The notes: generated by a model from the letters alone, not told the origin. A stretch of 64,000 nt of DNA from Collimonas antrihumi (GCF_018304965.1 NZ_JAGQED010000001.1:248001-312000), one strand, 5' to 3'; shown: positions 15,186 to 23,966, numbered from the stretch's first letter. Made by a program: numbers and translations.

Positions 15186-16413
15186 TCAACTACTTTTGTC
15201 ATTCCCGGCATACTTGGAACCGAGGACCGATGGCCGCATTACATACTGGCTGCACATCTCGATATCGTGTTCTGATACGCCGTCTTGCGCAAATGATGCC
15301 CTCCAATCACGTACCTGCACCAGTATCTCGGCAACCATATTCTGTGCGGCTTCCTTCTTCAGCAGAAATCTCTTGCTTGCAGAAAGAACGTTGGATAGTG
15401 TGGGCGCATGGCCATCGTCGCCGATCCGCAGCTGTTGATATCCAAGGCCTTGAAGCTGTGGCTGGATATCGTAGGCCGGTGCTAACTGCCACTGCCTTTC
15501 CTTGAACAGGAACGCATGATTCTTTTCATGATCGTCGGTATTTTCCAGGCAGACGTTCAGCGCCATGCGTCGAAACAGCTCGTGGCAATCTTCTTGCGGC
15601 GATTTTGATAAGCGGCGTGTCAGGTCGGCGATGTCAGCGTATCCCATATCGTTTTCGCTCACGCCTTCGGCTATCAGCATGGTCCTGGCGCTGGCAAAAT
15701 GCACCCGGCTATCGCCTTCTCGATCGAATCGCTTCACCAGCAGTATGTTGCGCCCGCCGATTTGCACCAGGGACGATTCGGGAACGCGAATACCGCAGCG
15801 TGCAGCCAGGCTGCAGGCTGGCGTGCTCAAGGGCGCAAACATCGGCTTCATCGCTTTCGGCGGGGAATTTGGCTATCCAATCTTCATTGTTGTGCTTGAT
15901 GATGGCTTTCGGGCGTGCGCCCCCGGCGCTTGCGCCTGGACGCAGCAGGCGGCTCATGGCCTCATCGATCGGCATCTGACTTTCCAGCGCCTTGGCTGCC
16001 CGTATCAGTCCCGGCAAATCAGCGGTATGGAACGCCTGCTCTTCCGCCACCAGGTAGTCGTCGTGCGATCGTGAGTAGCCTAGCGCGCCGATGCGATCTT
16101 CGCCGGCCAACTCCAGGTATTCCAGATGTGAGCGCCGGCGAGGATTGAATATCTTGTTAATCACCGCTTGTCCCCAGCGATCCGGACCGGCGTCTTCGAA
16201 GATAGGGTGAATATCTTGGCCCATCGGAGGCTCCATGACGCCGGATCTCAGTGGCATGTCTGGGGACAGCGCGAAGGACTGTGGATGCTGCAGCCAGGCC
16301 TCGTCATACGAGAAAAGGCAACGCCGGCCGCGCAGCAGTTCCAGCTTCCCGCAAAGAGCCGGCTTCTGACTGTGTTCAGGATAAATCCACGCGTACAGGA
16401 TGTCGTCGTTCAT
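15186..16413 (-). pseudogene. hipA: hipA toxin kinase gene broken by a single-base frameshift
   Basis: HipA phosphorylates the glutamyl-tRNA synthetase in the type II HipBA system. The N-terminal half (from ATG 16411-16413) has the couple-domain pattern and the SGVMEPPMGQDIHPIFEDAGP region. The catalytic half, in another frame, has LLVKRFDRE and the kinase box CLENTDDHEKNHAF followed by APAYDIQP. The frames cross at about 15813. Removing one base there gives EHASL directly joined to SLAARCGIRVPES and a single 408-residue protein, the normal length. The coding strand shows AGCCTG-C-AGCCTG at that spot. So hipA is inactive, or the base is a sequencing error. It overlaps hipB by four bases. Confidence 0.85.
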
Positions 16414-16739
16414 GAAGATACCTTTTTGCCCTTTTTAATGCTTCGCAGTTCCTGTAACAGCGCCATTTCATCCGCCTCAGGATTGGCCAGCTCGCCTAGG
16501 AAATGGACGCCGCCGAGCGCCCACAGTGCAGTCGCATATGCGCCCATTGATACGGAAGGGTCGCCGGCCTCGACGCGGCGTAGCGTCGGAATCGATACCT
16601 GGATCCGGCTGGCAAACGATGCAAGGGATTCCTTGCGACGTCTGCGCGCGATATGAATATGCTCCCCGAACGAGCGCAGATTGCGCTCGACCGCAGCTGG
16701 CAGCATGATTTTGGCATTTGAATTCTTTGACATGAACAT
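16410..16739 (-). CDS. hipB: HipB-type XRE antitoxin / repressor
   Basis: 109 residues from ATG 16737-16739, or 107 from the second ATG (MSKNSNAK). XRE helix-turn-helix at about residues 25-80 (IHIARRRRKESLASFASRI then SIPTLRRVEAGDPSVSMGAY). The ATGA overlap with hipA marks the usual hipBA operon. Normally binds and neutralises HipA and represses the operon. As hipA is frameshifted, hipB may be an orphan antitoxin. Confidence 0.85.
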   Translation of the reverse strand: MFMSKNSNAKIMLPAAVERNLRSFGEHIHIARRRRKESLASFASRIQVSIPTLRRVEAGDPSVSMGAYATALWALGGVHFLGELANPEADEMALLQELRSIKKGKKVSS

Positions 16740-16884
16740 ATAGTTACAAATATTCGAAATTTATGCAAATATATGTTCTGTTTTGAGATTTATTTATTTT
16801 CCCATGGGAAAATATTATTGTTTGATGGGCCGAAAAAAACCATATTCAAAGGAAATATATTGAGGTAAAGGCTGGGGGAAGGCC

Positions 16885-16919
16885 GTCGTTTGTTCGAGTC
16901 GCACACATCACACCAACAG
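16885..16919 (+). repeat. Decayed copy of the tRNA-Lys 3-prime end
   Basis: 35 bases matching 15096-15130 (variable arm, T arm, acceptor, CCA and four bases after) at 29 of 35 positions, including TGTTCGA and CACCAACAG. The substitutions break the acceptor and T stems, so it is not a tRNA. Likely an old attachment-site copy bounding a 1.8-kb segment that carries hipBA. Confidence 0.6.
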
Positions 16920-16942
16920 ATGAAAGACTGCCGGCCACTACC

Positions 16943-17836
16943 CTAAGGCTGGCGCGCATCACCACGCTCATATTCCGGCGGCGCCCACAGGTGTTTCAGG
17001 CGTTGCTTCAAGCTACCCGGCTGCGCCACGTCGCGCCACATCGCAACGAATTCGTGAAAGTTGAGGGTCAGCGGATTGTGGCTGTAGACCTGGCGCTTGA
17101 TGCCGTAATCCACTGTTTCTTGTTCTTCCACATAGGTCCCGAACAGGCGGTCGAAAATGATCAGCACGCCACCATAATTTTTGTCGATATAGCAGTCGTT
17201 GCGGCCATGATGCGCGCGGTGGTTGCTGGGAGTGTCGAACAGATACTCCAGCGCCGGATGCAGCTTGCCGACGCTTTCGGTGTGGATGAAGAACTGGTAC
17301 ACCAGATCGCAGGCATACAGGATGAACACTACTGCCGGATGCACGCCCAGCAGCACCAGCGGCATGAAAAACAGCCACCAGCCGGTGATCGGATAGAGCA
17401 TAGACTGACGCATGGCGGTCGTCATGTTCATATGCTCGCCGCTGTGGTGCACAACGTGGGCGGTCCAGAACCAGCGCACGCGATGGCTGCTGCGATGGAA
17501 CCAGTAGTAGCAAAACTCGACGCCGACGAAAATCGGCAACAGGGTCCAGCCGTTGATTGGGATCGTAAAGAAACGATGGTGCCAGAACCAGAAAATGGCG
17601 GCGCCGACGAATACCACGTGCACCGCCAGTTCGAACAGCTGATAGCTGCTGCCGAGGGTGAGATTGGTCAGGATGTCTTTCCAGTAGAACTGCTGGCGAG
17701 CACCGCGCTTGCGCATGACCTGCCATTCGATGGCAAAGCCGACCAGGAACAATGGCGTCATGCCGATCAGCACCACCTGTTTCCACTCTATATGGGAACC
17801 GAAAGTGGCTTCCATCCAGGCAATCAGATCCATCAT
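16943..17836 (-). CDS. Sterol desaturase / fatty acid hydroxylase family membrane di-iron enzyme
   Basis: 297 residues (296 from the second ATG). Histidine boxes HRSSH (about residue 113), HVVHHS (about residue 126) and HRAHH (about residue 210) supply the di-iron ligands. At least four membrane helices surround them. It should hydroxylate or desaturate a lipid or carotenoid-like substrate at the inner membrane. The substrate cannot be deduced. Divergent from an AraC-type gene 98 bases away, which probably controls it. Confidence 0.92.
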   Translation of the reverse strand: MMDLIAWMEATFGSHIEWKQVVLIGMTPLFLVGFAIEWQVMRKRGARQQFYWKDILTNLTLGSSYQLFELAVHVVFVGAAIFWFWHHRFFTIPINGWTLLPIFVGVEFCYYWFHRSSHRVRWFWTAHVVHHSGEHMNMTTAMRQSMLYPITGWWLFFMPLVLLGVHPAVVFILYACDLVYQFFIHTESVGKLHPALEYLFDTPSNHRAHHGRNDCYIDKNYGGVLIIFDRLFGTYVEEQETVDYGIKRQVYSHNPLTLNFHEFVAMWRDVAQPGSLKQRLKHLWAPPEYERGDARQP

Positions 17837-17934
17837 GATGTACCACCCTATGCGCTTTGTCGATGCAATGGATTCTAGTGCCCGGGAAGTTTAAAGGCTT
17901 GACCGCGACAGACAATTATTTGACAATTCTCGCC

Positions 17935-18963
17935 ATGCACTCAACCATAACGGAGCAATCGGTGCGGGGTGTCGTTCCCGGCACCTACGTGCGATTGCTG
18001 TATGAGTATCTTGAGAAGCAGGGTGTGGCCGCTGCCGCCTTGCTGGGCGTCGCCGCGCCGGAAGCGGCCGACCGCGGCTTGTTGCGTTACCCGGTGGTGG
18101 CCTGGGGTGCCTTGCTGCAGCGCGCCGCCGAACATCTGCATGATCCCTTGCTCGGCCTGCACCTGGGCCAGACCATTACGCCGGCCCATTTTGGCGTGAT
18201 GGGATATGTGCTGCTGGCTTGTCCGAATCTGGGCGCGGCGCTGGCGCGCACCTTGCAATACCAGCGCCTGCTGTATGACGTTAATCCGATGCGTACTACC
18301 GTGGAGGACAGTGATCTGCTGCTCGAATGGGGTGTCGACCAAGGCCGTCCCGGGCCGCTGGTGGACGAATGCGCCATCGCCGCACTAGTGCAGCTGATGC
18401 ACAACGCTACCGGCCGCCGTATCGTGGCGACAGAAATCCGCTTCGTGAATCCGCCGCCCGCCAGCATCCGGCCTTATCGGGATTGGTTCGGCTGCCCGGT
18501 ATCGTTCGGCCAGGCGGTGACTTCGATCCGCTTCCCGCGAGCGCTGCTGGCACTGCCGTTGCGGCAACCGGACACCGTTTTGTTGAATGTCCTGGAAAGA
18601 CAGGCCGACGCGTTGCTGGCGCAATTGCCGCCCAGCGACGATTTTGAGCAGGCGGTGCGGCGCTGCATCGCCCGCCTGGTGCGCGAAGGCCAGCCGGAAC
18701 TGGATACGGTTGCGAACGAGCTGCATGTTTCGGCGCGCACCTTGCATCGCCGGCTGGCTGCCAGCGACATCAACTTCAGGGAACTGCGCGAGAGTATCCG
18801 CCAACACCTGGCCGAAGACTATCTGGCCGATCCGCGCCTGCAGCTGGCGGAAATCGCTCAGTTGCTGGGCTATTCCGAGCAGAGCGCGTTTAGCCGCGCA
18901 TTCCGCCGCTGGAGCGGCCAGACGCCATATGTTTATCGGCAACGCTTGCTCGGCTCAATGTAA
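17935..18963 (+). CDS. AraC-family transcriptional regulator with arabinose_bd-type N-terminal domain
   Basis: 342 residues from ATG 17935 (MHSTITEQ). An earlier ATG at 17857 would lie in the shared promoter. The N-terminal sensor domain (residues 20-200, VPGTYVRLLYEYLEKQGVA onward) is of the type found in OruR/ArgR-like AraC regulators. The C-terminal double helix-turn-helix includes LDTVANELHVSARTLHRRLA and IAQLLGYSEQSAFSRAFRRW with the closing GQTP. Probably activates the divergent hydroxylase in response to a small molecule. Confidence 0.92.
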   Translation: MHSTITEQSVRGVVPGTYVRLLYEYLEKQGVAAAALLGVAAPEAADRGLLRYPVVAWGALLQRAAEHLHDPLLGLHLGQTITPAHFGVMGYVLLACPNLGAALARTLQYQRLLYDVNPMRTTVEDSDLLLEWGVDQGRPGPLVDECAIAALVQLMHNATGRRIVATEIRFVNPPPASIRPYRDWFGCPVSFGQAVTSIRFPRALLALPLRQPDTVLLNVLERQADALLAQLPPSDDFEQAVRRCIARLVREGQPELDTVANELHVSARTLHRRLAASDINFRELRESIRQHLAEDYLADPRLQLAEIAQLLGYSEQSAFSRAFRRWSGQTPYVYRQRLLGSM

Positions 18964-19123
18964 GTACCTCATTATCATTGCTCCTGAAGCTTTGAAGATT
19001 GAGTACTTGGCGGTTCGCATATTTGGAGTGATCCACGGGGATGCCATTGTCGCTTGCCTGTACAGCGCCCGTCAGCGTGAGGAAAAGCGTTGTGACGCTA
19101 GTGATGAATGAGAATAATTTCAT
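18890..19123 (-). CDS. Putative small secreted protein overlapping the araC 3-prime end
   Basis: 77 residues from ATG 19121-19123, with GGGGAG eight bases upstream. A clean signal peptide (LFSFITSVTTLFLTLTGAVQA) is followed by SDNGIPVDHSKYANRQVLNL. The last 25 residues are antisense to the araC-type gene. The signal peptide and ribosome site favour a real gene, possibly 3-prime truncated and running into the neighbour. No family recognised. Confidence 0.5.
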   Translation of the reverse strand: MKLFSFITSVTTLFLTLTGAVQASDNGIPVDHSKYANRQVLNLQSFRSNDNEVLTLSRASVADKHMASGRSSGGMRG

Positions 19124-19593
19124 TTTTATGGCTCCCCTGGAAATTTCATTTTGCTCTGCAAAAATACTCATGGCTTATTGATCTGTTCTGATTCAACAAG
19201 CCTCACCCCGGCATCAAGGCGTATTTCCCCGGTCCGGTGACTGCTAATAGCAACAGGCCACCCAGGCGAGTATCAGGTCGTCGAGCATGTTTTCTACCCT
19301 TATTGGTGGATAGTTTTGTGTCGGGAAAACGTATGCGATGCTGCGTATCCTATGTCGAAATTTGACTGCTGTGTACAGATTTATCCGACTTTCAGTTTGA
19401 TGTTCATATCGGCATTGGCCGGTTACCACGACGAAACCGGCATTAATATTTTTTGCCTTGACGAAAATGGAAAACTCGCCGAGCATGGATAAGTGCCGCA
19501 ACGCATCCCAATGCAGGCGGCTAACGACGCCACGATGTTCTGACGACGTTTGCTCACTGCCATCTTGATTGCCATGAAAGGAAAATCAACATG
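19124..19593. other. Gene-poor stretch
   Basis: 470 bases. An 85-codon minus frame (19244-19501) has no ribosome site and no recognisable features, so I leave it out. The right end carries the AAGGA ribosome site of the next gene. I see nothing else. Confidence 0.5.
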
Positions 19594-19932
19594 ATGCTCG
19601 AATGGAATGACTACCAGAAAGAGTTGATGACCCGCATCGGCGAGATTGGCAAACTTAGTCCGGATACCCTGCGCGGATATCAGGCACTTTCCAATGCCGG
19701 CCAGAAGACAGGAAAGCTTGATGCCAAGACGCGCGAACTGATTGCCCTGGCAGTCGCGGTTACCCGTCAGTGCGACGGTTGCATCACGGTGCATACCGAC
19801 GCCGCAGCAAAGCACGGCGCCACCGCCGAGGAAATCGCCGAGGCGCTGGGTGTTGCGATCGCGGTCAATGCGGGCGCCGCGATGGTGTATTCAGCGCGGG
19901 TGATGGATGCCTTTTCAGTCAAACATCCCTAA
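19594..19932 (+). CDS. Carboxymuconolactone decarboxylase / AhpD-like protein
   Basis: 112 residues (113 from the preceding ATG). The CMD motif RQCDGCITVHTDAAAKHGAT has the CxxC and histidine used by AhpD-type peroxidase partners for thiol-disulfide exchange. The motif LIALAVAV precedes it as usual. Likely a small antioxidant or decarboxylase-fold protein. Single gene, no obvious operon. Confidence 0.9.
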   Translation: MLEWNDYQKELMTRIGEIGKLSPDTLRGYQALSNAGQKTGKLDAKTRELIALAVAVTRQCDGCITVHTDAAAKHGATAEEIAEALGVAIAVNAGAAMVYSARVMDAFSVKHP

Positions 19933-20089
19933 TCCTACACTGCGGTGCAGCACCGGCAACTGATCGTAGACAGTAGTCCGCAGTAACGGTAGCAAACTCA
20001 GCATCTCACTCGTACGACACTTGATCAGACCGTACTGATGGCAGGCGTGCGCCATTCCTTTTGACCTTCTTCTGGGATAGGAACGCACC

Positions 20090-21295
20090 ATGGATCATCC
20101 TGGGAAAGTCGCTGAGATTTCTACTCCCTCCAATCCCGCACGACGCACATTGCTGGTCGGTTTACTGTCCGCTTAAAGCGCATCACTGATACCGTGGGCG
20201 CTGGCGCAACCGATGGCCGATGCGGACCAAGGTGCATTTGTGGCGGTTTCCGCGATACTCGCCGGCCGTCAGGCACTTGATGCCATGCAGGCAAAGCGCC
20301 TGTATGACGCGCTCACCGCCGATGATTCCGGTTTTCCTGCGGCTGCCCGGGCATCGCTGGCACTGATCAATGAGCGAAAAATCGACCCTCTCGCATTGCA
20401 GAAGGCTCTCGATGACGAACACTCGCCGCTGGCCGCAATGCCACGAAAAATCGTGACGGCCTGGTGCATGGGCACCGCCGGCGATTGCATCGCTTGCCAC
20501 ACGCCACGGAATATCCTGATGGCGGAAAACCTGTCACGCGAGCTCGGCAGCTGGCATGCGCCTAACATTACCTCGGATGCGAATAGTGGTGTCGGCGGAT
20601 GGAGCGAACAGGAAATTGCCGATTACGTGCGCTTAGGTCCTGCTGCCAACAAGGCGCCGGCAGCAGGACCGATGGCCGAGGCGGTCGATAACAGCCTGCG
20701 ACACCTGACCGACGGCGACTTGCGCGCAATTGCCGTTTATCTGAAGAGCGTGCCGGCACAACACGATGCAGCTGACGCCAAGGCGACATACGCATGGGGT
20801 GCGGCGGCCGACGACTTGAACCGTATCCGGGGCGTGGCCTTGCCCACGGATCCGAACCAGATGACCGACCCGCAACTCTACGACGCCCAATGCGCAACTT
20901 GTCACCAGGCCCGCGGCCAGGGAAGTTTCGATGGCGGTCTGCCGCCACTGTTCCACAACACGGCGCTGGGTCGAACCAACACGAACAATCTGGTGATGGT
21001 GATGCTCGATGGCATACAGCGGAAGACTGATTCTGACGAGGTGCTGATGCCTGGCTTAAAAAAGGAACTGTCGGATCAGCAGATCGCGACCCTCGGAAAT
21101 TATCTGACCAGGAATTTCGGCAATCCCGCAGCGGCGGTGAGCGTGGATCAGGTGAAGACACTACGCGCCGGCGGCAGTTCGTCCAACTTGGTAACGGTGG
21201 ACAGGGTGGGAATGGGGGCGTTCATCATCGTGGTCATCGTGGCGATTTTTGGCTTCGGCAGGCGCAAGCGGCGCAAGGTACAAGGTTCGATGTAA
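20090..21295 (+). pseudogene. Decayed chimera of a sorbitol/gluconate-dehydrogenase small subunit and a membrane cytochrome c subunit
   Basis: From ATG 20090 the frame encodes a twin-arginine leader (NPARRTLLVGLLSA) then an in-frame TAA at 20174-20176, then the continuation WALAQPMADADQ. Residues to about 20465 (AFVAVSAILAGRQALDAMQA to MPRKIVTAWCMG) match small subunits of FAD-dependent sugar dehydrogenases. At GTAGDCIACHTPRN the frame jumps into the second haem domain of a three-haem cytochrome c subunit, continues to a second CATCH haem site, and ends in a membrane helix. The large GMC subunit and the first haem domain are missing. One deletion plus a nonsense mutation explains it. Confidence 0.8.
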
Positions 21296-21333
21296 CAGCA
21301 GACATGTAGATCCTATGATTTAAAAAAGCGGAA

Positions 21334-21507
21334 TCAGGAGATCTTGACGCGTTTTCCATTACAACTGGCTCGGATCGCCTTTTGACACCAATACAATGAT
21401 TTTTCCTGTTGCGGCTCGCAGCCGGTTAGCAGGCACATGGTGGTAACGCCCAGCATGTAAAGCTTGAACCACCAGGCCATCCGGAATTCGATCAGATCGG
21501 TGGACAT
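21334..21507 (-). CDS. Small membrane protein, 57 residues, unknown
   Basis: MSTDLIEFRMAWWFKLYMLG starts a 57-residue peptide with one helix (WWFKLYMLGVTTMCLLTGC) and a basic tail. Its ATG lies 16 bases inside the end of the upstream gene, in the same direction. It resembles short WWFK/WWLP membrane proteins I associate with Burkholderiales, but I cannot name a family. Confidence 0.5.
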   Translation of the reverse strand: MSTDLIEFRMAWWFKLYMLGVTTMCLLTGCEPQQEKSLYWCQKAIRASCNGKRVKIS

Positions 21508-21668
21508 GATGGTTTCTCGATAGTGATGGCGACAGGGTCGCTGGCAGGAAAGCTTTCTTCCAACGCTTCATCCAGCGCATTTTCAATATCGCATTCCTTG
21601 CCTTCGGCGGCGCCGCTGTCCTGATGTAGCGGCGCTGTATCGGACTGCGTATCTGGTTTGGTATTCAT
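21492..21668 (-). CDS. Small acidic conserved protein with ESFPASDPVA motif
   Basis: 58 residues from ATG 21666-21668, AAGGA nine bases upstream. Mostly hydrophilic, ending in ALDEALEESFPASDPVAITI, a motif I recognise from short uncharacterised proteobacterial proteins. Precedes and overlaps the small membrane protein. Function unknown. Confidence 0.6.
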   Translation of the reverse strand: MNTKPDTQSDTAPLHQDSGAAEGKECDIENALDEALEESFPASDPVAITIEKPSCPPI

Positions 21669-22094
21669 TTGTTGTATTCCTTGTTGTGACTCGCCAAGTT
21701 CACTCCAATGCCAAATTGCAGCCGGATAAAGCTGCCGGCAATGCAAAAATAGTCGGTGTGGCCAGGGATGCAAAACGGTTGGCGAGCGTAATCATGTTTT
21801 TTTAGTGCAAAGTAAGAGAATTCCAATCGATGTACAGAACTTTGATCTTCACCATGATTTATCTCTGTTCGCTAGCACACCTAGCGAACAATAGATTTTT
21901 CAATGCCGGGCATTTGAAAGCATCTCGGCTCTATATTCTCCCGGCATGAAGGAAAGTTGATGCAATGTGGGATAGCGAACGGAGCTGAGGCTAAATAAGT
22001 TTTATAAGATCTTTCATTGAGCGAGTAATGCGGAATCCCTCCTCGTTGCATTCGCTATTCCACACTCGCTCAATGCTAAAAAGAGCGAACGAGC
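21669..22094. other. Gene-poor stretch with two strong inverted repeats
   Basis: 426 bases. TTCGCTAG (21868-21875) and CTAGCGAA (21881-21888) form a perfect 8-bp hairpin with a 5-base loop. CATTGAGCGAGT (22015-22026) and ACTCGCTCAATG (22064-22075) form a perfect 12-bp stem, with an inner GGAAT/ATTCC pair. Neither is followed directly by a T-run. Roles may be a structured RNA, an operator or a mobile-element remnant. Confidence 0.5.
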
Positions 22095-22239
22095 ATGGAC
22101 AAATATGTGCTGGGATGGATTTTGGGCGCACCGATGGTGATGTTGGTGGCGCTCTATTTTTTGTGCACTGATCGATTGCAATTGTTATTGTGCTCACAGA
22201 ATTCTTTATTGAATTGTCCCCCTGATAAAAGGATCCAGC

Positions 22240-22431
22240 ATGGGAATCGAATGGATTAGCGGATGGGCCAGACGGTACGCGGTGACACCGGAAAAATTGG
22301 CGAAGAATGAATTGAGCGATGCGCGCCTGTCATTATTCCAGTCGGAAAGACAGTTGCTGGAAGCGGAAATGCGGGTCGATTACCGGGTGTGCATTTTTTG
22401 CCATCCGATATCTGAAAAGCGCCGAGATTAA
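22240..22431 (+). CDS. Small hypothetical protein, possibly frameshifted
   Basis: 63 residues with AGGA six bases before ATG. The N-terminal 47 residues (MGIEWISGWARRYAVTPEKL and LARLSLFQSERQLLEAEM-like helical region) read as a coherent coiled segment. After VDY the frame ends VCIFCHPISEKRRD, while the neighbouring frame continues IRYLKSAEIKVYRPAVESWW to 22540 and looks more protein-like. A one-base shift near 22385 would join them into about 100 residues. Function unknown. Confidence 0.38.
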   Translation: MGIEWISGWARRYAVTPEKLAKNELSDARLSLFQSERQLLEAEMRVDYRVCIFCHPISEKRRD

Positions 22432-22780
22432 AGTCTATCGGCCGGCTGTCGAATCGTGGTGGATTGATCTCATCGCATTGGTTGGCAGATATGGATTTCG
22501 CTTCGATAAGAAAGTAGTGAATGAAGTAGTGAAGAAGTAGCAAAAGCACTTGCGTCGAAACAAACAGTCCGGCATACTCGGTTTTGATATGCGCGTCATC
22601 ACACGCAACTAAAAAATATTTGATGGCAGATACCTGAGTAGATTCATTCGCGGCGCAATCACTTTGCAGATAGCATTGGATGGCGCGAATCTCCTCAAGT
22701 ATCGGTAATTATCAAAGCCCGCTTCGGCGGGCTTTTTTTATACAGACGAGCATCAGCGTCGATTGCGCTTGCCGCCCTTG
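22432..22780 (+). other. Gene-poor stretch ending in a terminator
   Basis: No gene is called here. Part is open in the frame that may continue the preceding small gene to 22540. Bases 22541-22713 hold no visible coding sequence before a canonical terminator, so an independent small RNA is possible but unproven. Confidence 0.35.
22714..22739 (+). terminator. Rho-independent terminator
   Basis: AAGCCCGC-TTCG-GCGGGCTT followed by TTTTT, a perfect 8-bp stem with a tetraloop. It faces rightward and is usable from both sides. Confidence 0.9.
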
Positions 22781-23326
22781 CTATGCCAATTCACCGCTCC
22801 CTATTTTTTTATAGAAGACGGTAGTTGGACACAGTCCGCCAGTCGGCCACAACGCGTAGTCAGGAATAATTCCGGATACTTGCCACCCCAGTCGTTTGTA
22901 CAATCGTTCCGCCGTGCTGCCGGTAACCGTGTCCAACACCAGCAAACTCTTGCCGGCAAGCGCGGCGAAATTTTCGGCTGCCGTTACTAATGCCGCTCCC
23001 AGCCCGGCTTGCCGCGCCTTGCGGTGAACCAGCAGTTTTGCTACATCGGCGCGATGCGGCTGGTTCTCCGGTTGGCTCAGTACCACCTGTATCGTCCCTA
23101 AGATTGTTGCATCCTGGTCTTGCGCGACCAGCAATATGCGTTCGCCGGCAGCTACGCCGGGAGCAATGCCGCGCCAGAAATCTTCAGCCCGGGACGGTGT
23201 AAGGGGGTGCATGAAACTAACCGAGGCGCCGCCGTCCACGCAATCGATCAGGATCTCGCTCAATGCGGTAATTGATGCCGGTTCGTCGAGTGATGGCAGC
23301 CGATTGATTTGTATGTTTCCGTGCAT
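22781..23326 (-). CDS. GNAT-family N-acetyltransferase
   Basis: 181 residues. Acetyl-CoA binding motif is KLLVHRKARQAGLGAALVTAAE (residues 97-118) with the Q/RxxGxG/A turn. The C-terminal beta strand region includes SGIIPDYALWPTGG and TTVFYKK. AAGGA ribosome site seven bases before ATG. Second gene of an operon with the XRE-cupin regulator, 10 bases downstream of it. The acetylated substrate is unknown, possibly a drug or amino compound. Confidence 0.9.
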   Translation of the reverse strand: MHGNIQINRLPSLDEPASITALSEILIDCVDGGASVSFMHPLTPSRAEDFWRGIAPGVAAGERILLVAQDQDATILGTIQVVLSQPENQPHRADVAKLLVHRKARQAGLGAALVTAAENFAALAGKSLLVLDTVTGSTAERLYKRLGWQVSGIIPDYALWPTGGLCPTTVFYKKIGSGELA

Positions 23327-23336
23327 GGATGATTCC

Positions 23337-23906
23337 TTATAGGCGCGCGATGTCCGTGCTGGTAATCACGGCGTAACGCGCAGGTTTACGGTGGGGGTTG
23401 TGAAAGGCGGTGGGGCTGTTTAACTGGAATGCGAGGCAGTCGCCTGGTTCGATCGAATAGTGCGTAGCGCCGACGATGACATCCATCTTGCCTTCCAGTA
23501 CCCATACCTGCTGATGCACCAGAGCGTCGCGTGCCGCAGTCTCATAGTTTACTTTGGCGCCCGCGGGAAACAGCACTTCCACTATCCGCAGCGGCGATTG
23601 CGGATCAGGCGGCGAGATATTGCGACGCAGGTATCCCGATTGCGGATCGCGCCACGCCGGTTGATCGGCATGGCGGATGAGCGGGGTGGGTTGCTGCTGC
23701 GGATCTTCGAACAGGGCCGGCAACAGAACGCCGAGCCCGGTAGCCAGCTTTTCCAGGACCACGGCGGTGGCGTTGCTTTGGCCTCTCTCAATCAAGGAAA
23801 TCATGGAGCGGCTGACATTGCACTTGGTCGCCAGCGCATCCAGCGACAGGCCGCGTTCCTGGCGCAAGAAACTCACGCGGGCTGCAATGCGGGCGTTTAT
23901 ATCCAT
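23337..23906 (-). CDS. XRE-cupin transcriptional regulator
   Basis: 189 residues. Helix-turn-helix at residues 8-62 (RVSFLRQERGLSLDALATKC then SRSMISLIERGQSNAT), cupin domain at residues 105-185 (EVLFPAGAKVNYE, HQQVWVLEGKMDVIVG, IEPGDCLAF). Such regulators sense small ligands and control a linked enzyme, here the GNAT gene just downstream. A perfect 9-bp inverted repeat upstream suggests self-regulation. Confidence 0.92.
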   Translation of the reverse strand: MDINARIAARVSFLRQERGLSLDALATKCNVSRSMISLIERGQSNATAVVLEKLATGLGVLLPALFEDPQQQPTPLIRHADQPAWRDPQSGYLRRNISPPDPQSPLRIVEVLFPAGAKVNYETAARDALVHQQVWVLEGKMDVIVGATHYSIEPGDCLAFQLNSPTAFHNPHRKPARYAVITSTDIARL

Positions 23907-23921
23907 AAGAGACCGTTTCTC

Positions 23922-23966
23922 TGATATCCATAATAATGGAAATATTATCTATTATATTGGATATCA
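23922..23966. promoter_or_regulatory. Inverted repeat upstream of the XRE-cupin/GNAT operon
   Basis: TGATATCCA (23922-23930) and TGGATATCA (23958-23966), 27 bases apart, in an AT-rich promoter region. A third TATCCAT copy lies at the gene start (23899-23905). Probable operator for the XRE regulator. Confidence 0.55.

Noticed and set aside
16991..17915. Long frames on both strands over the hydroxylase gene
   Set aside because: The histidine-box frame is clearly the gene and the others are shadows.
19244..19501. 85-codon minus-strand frame
   Set aside because: No ribosome site, signal or family resemblance.
22095..22259. 54-codon frame MDKYVLGWILGAPMVMLVAL...
   Set aside because: Has a plausible helix but overlaps the better-supported gene at 22240 and has no ribosome site I trust.
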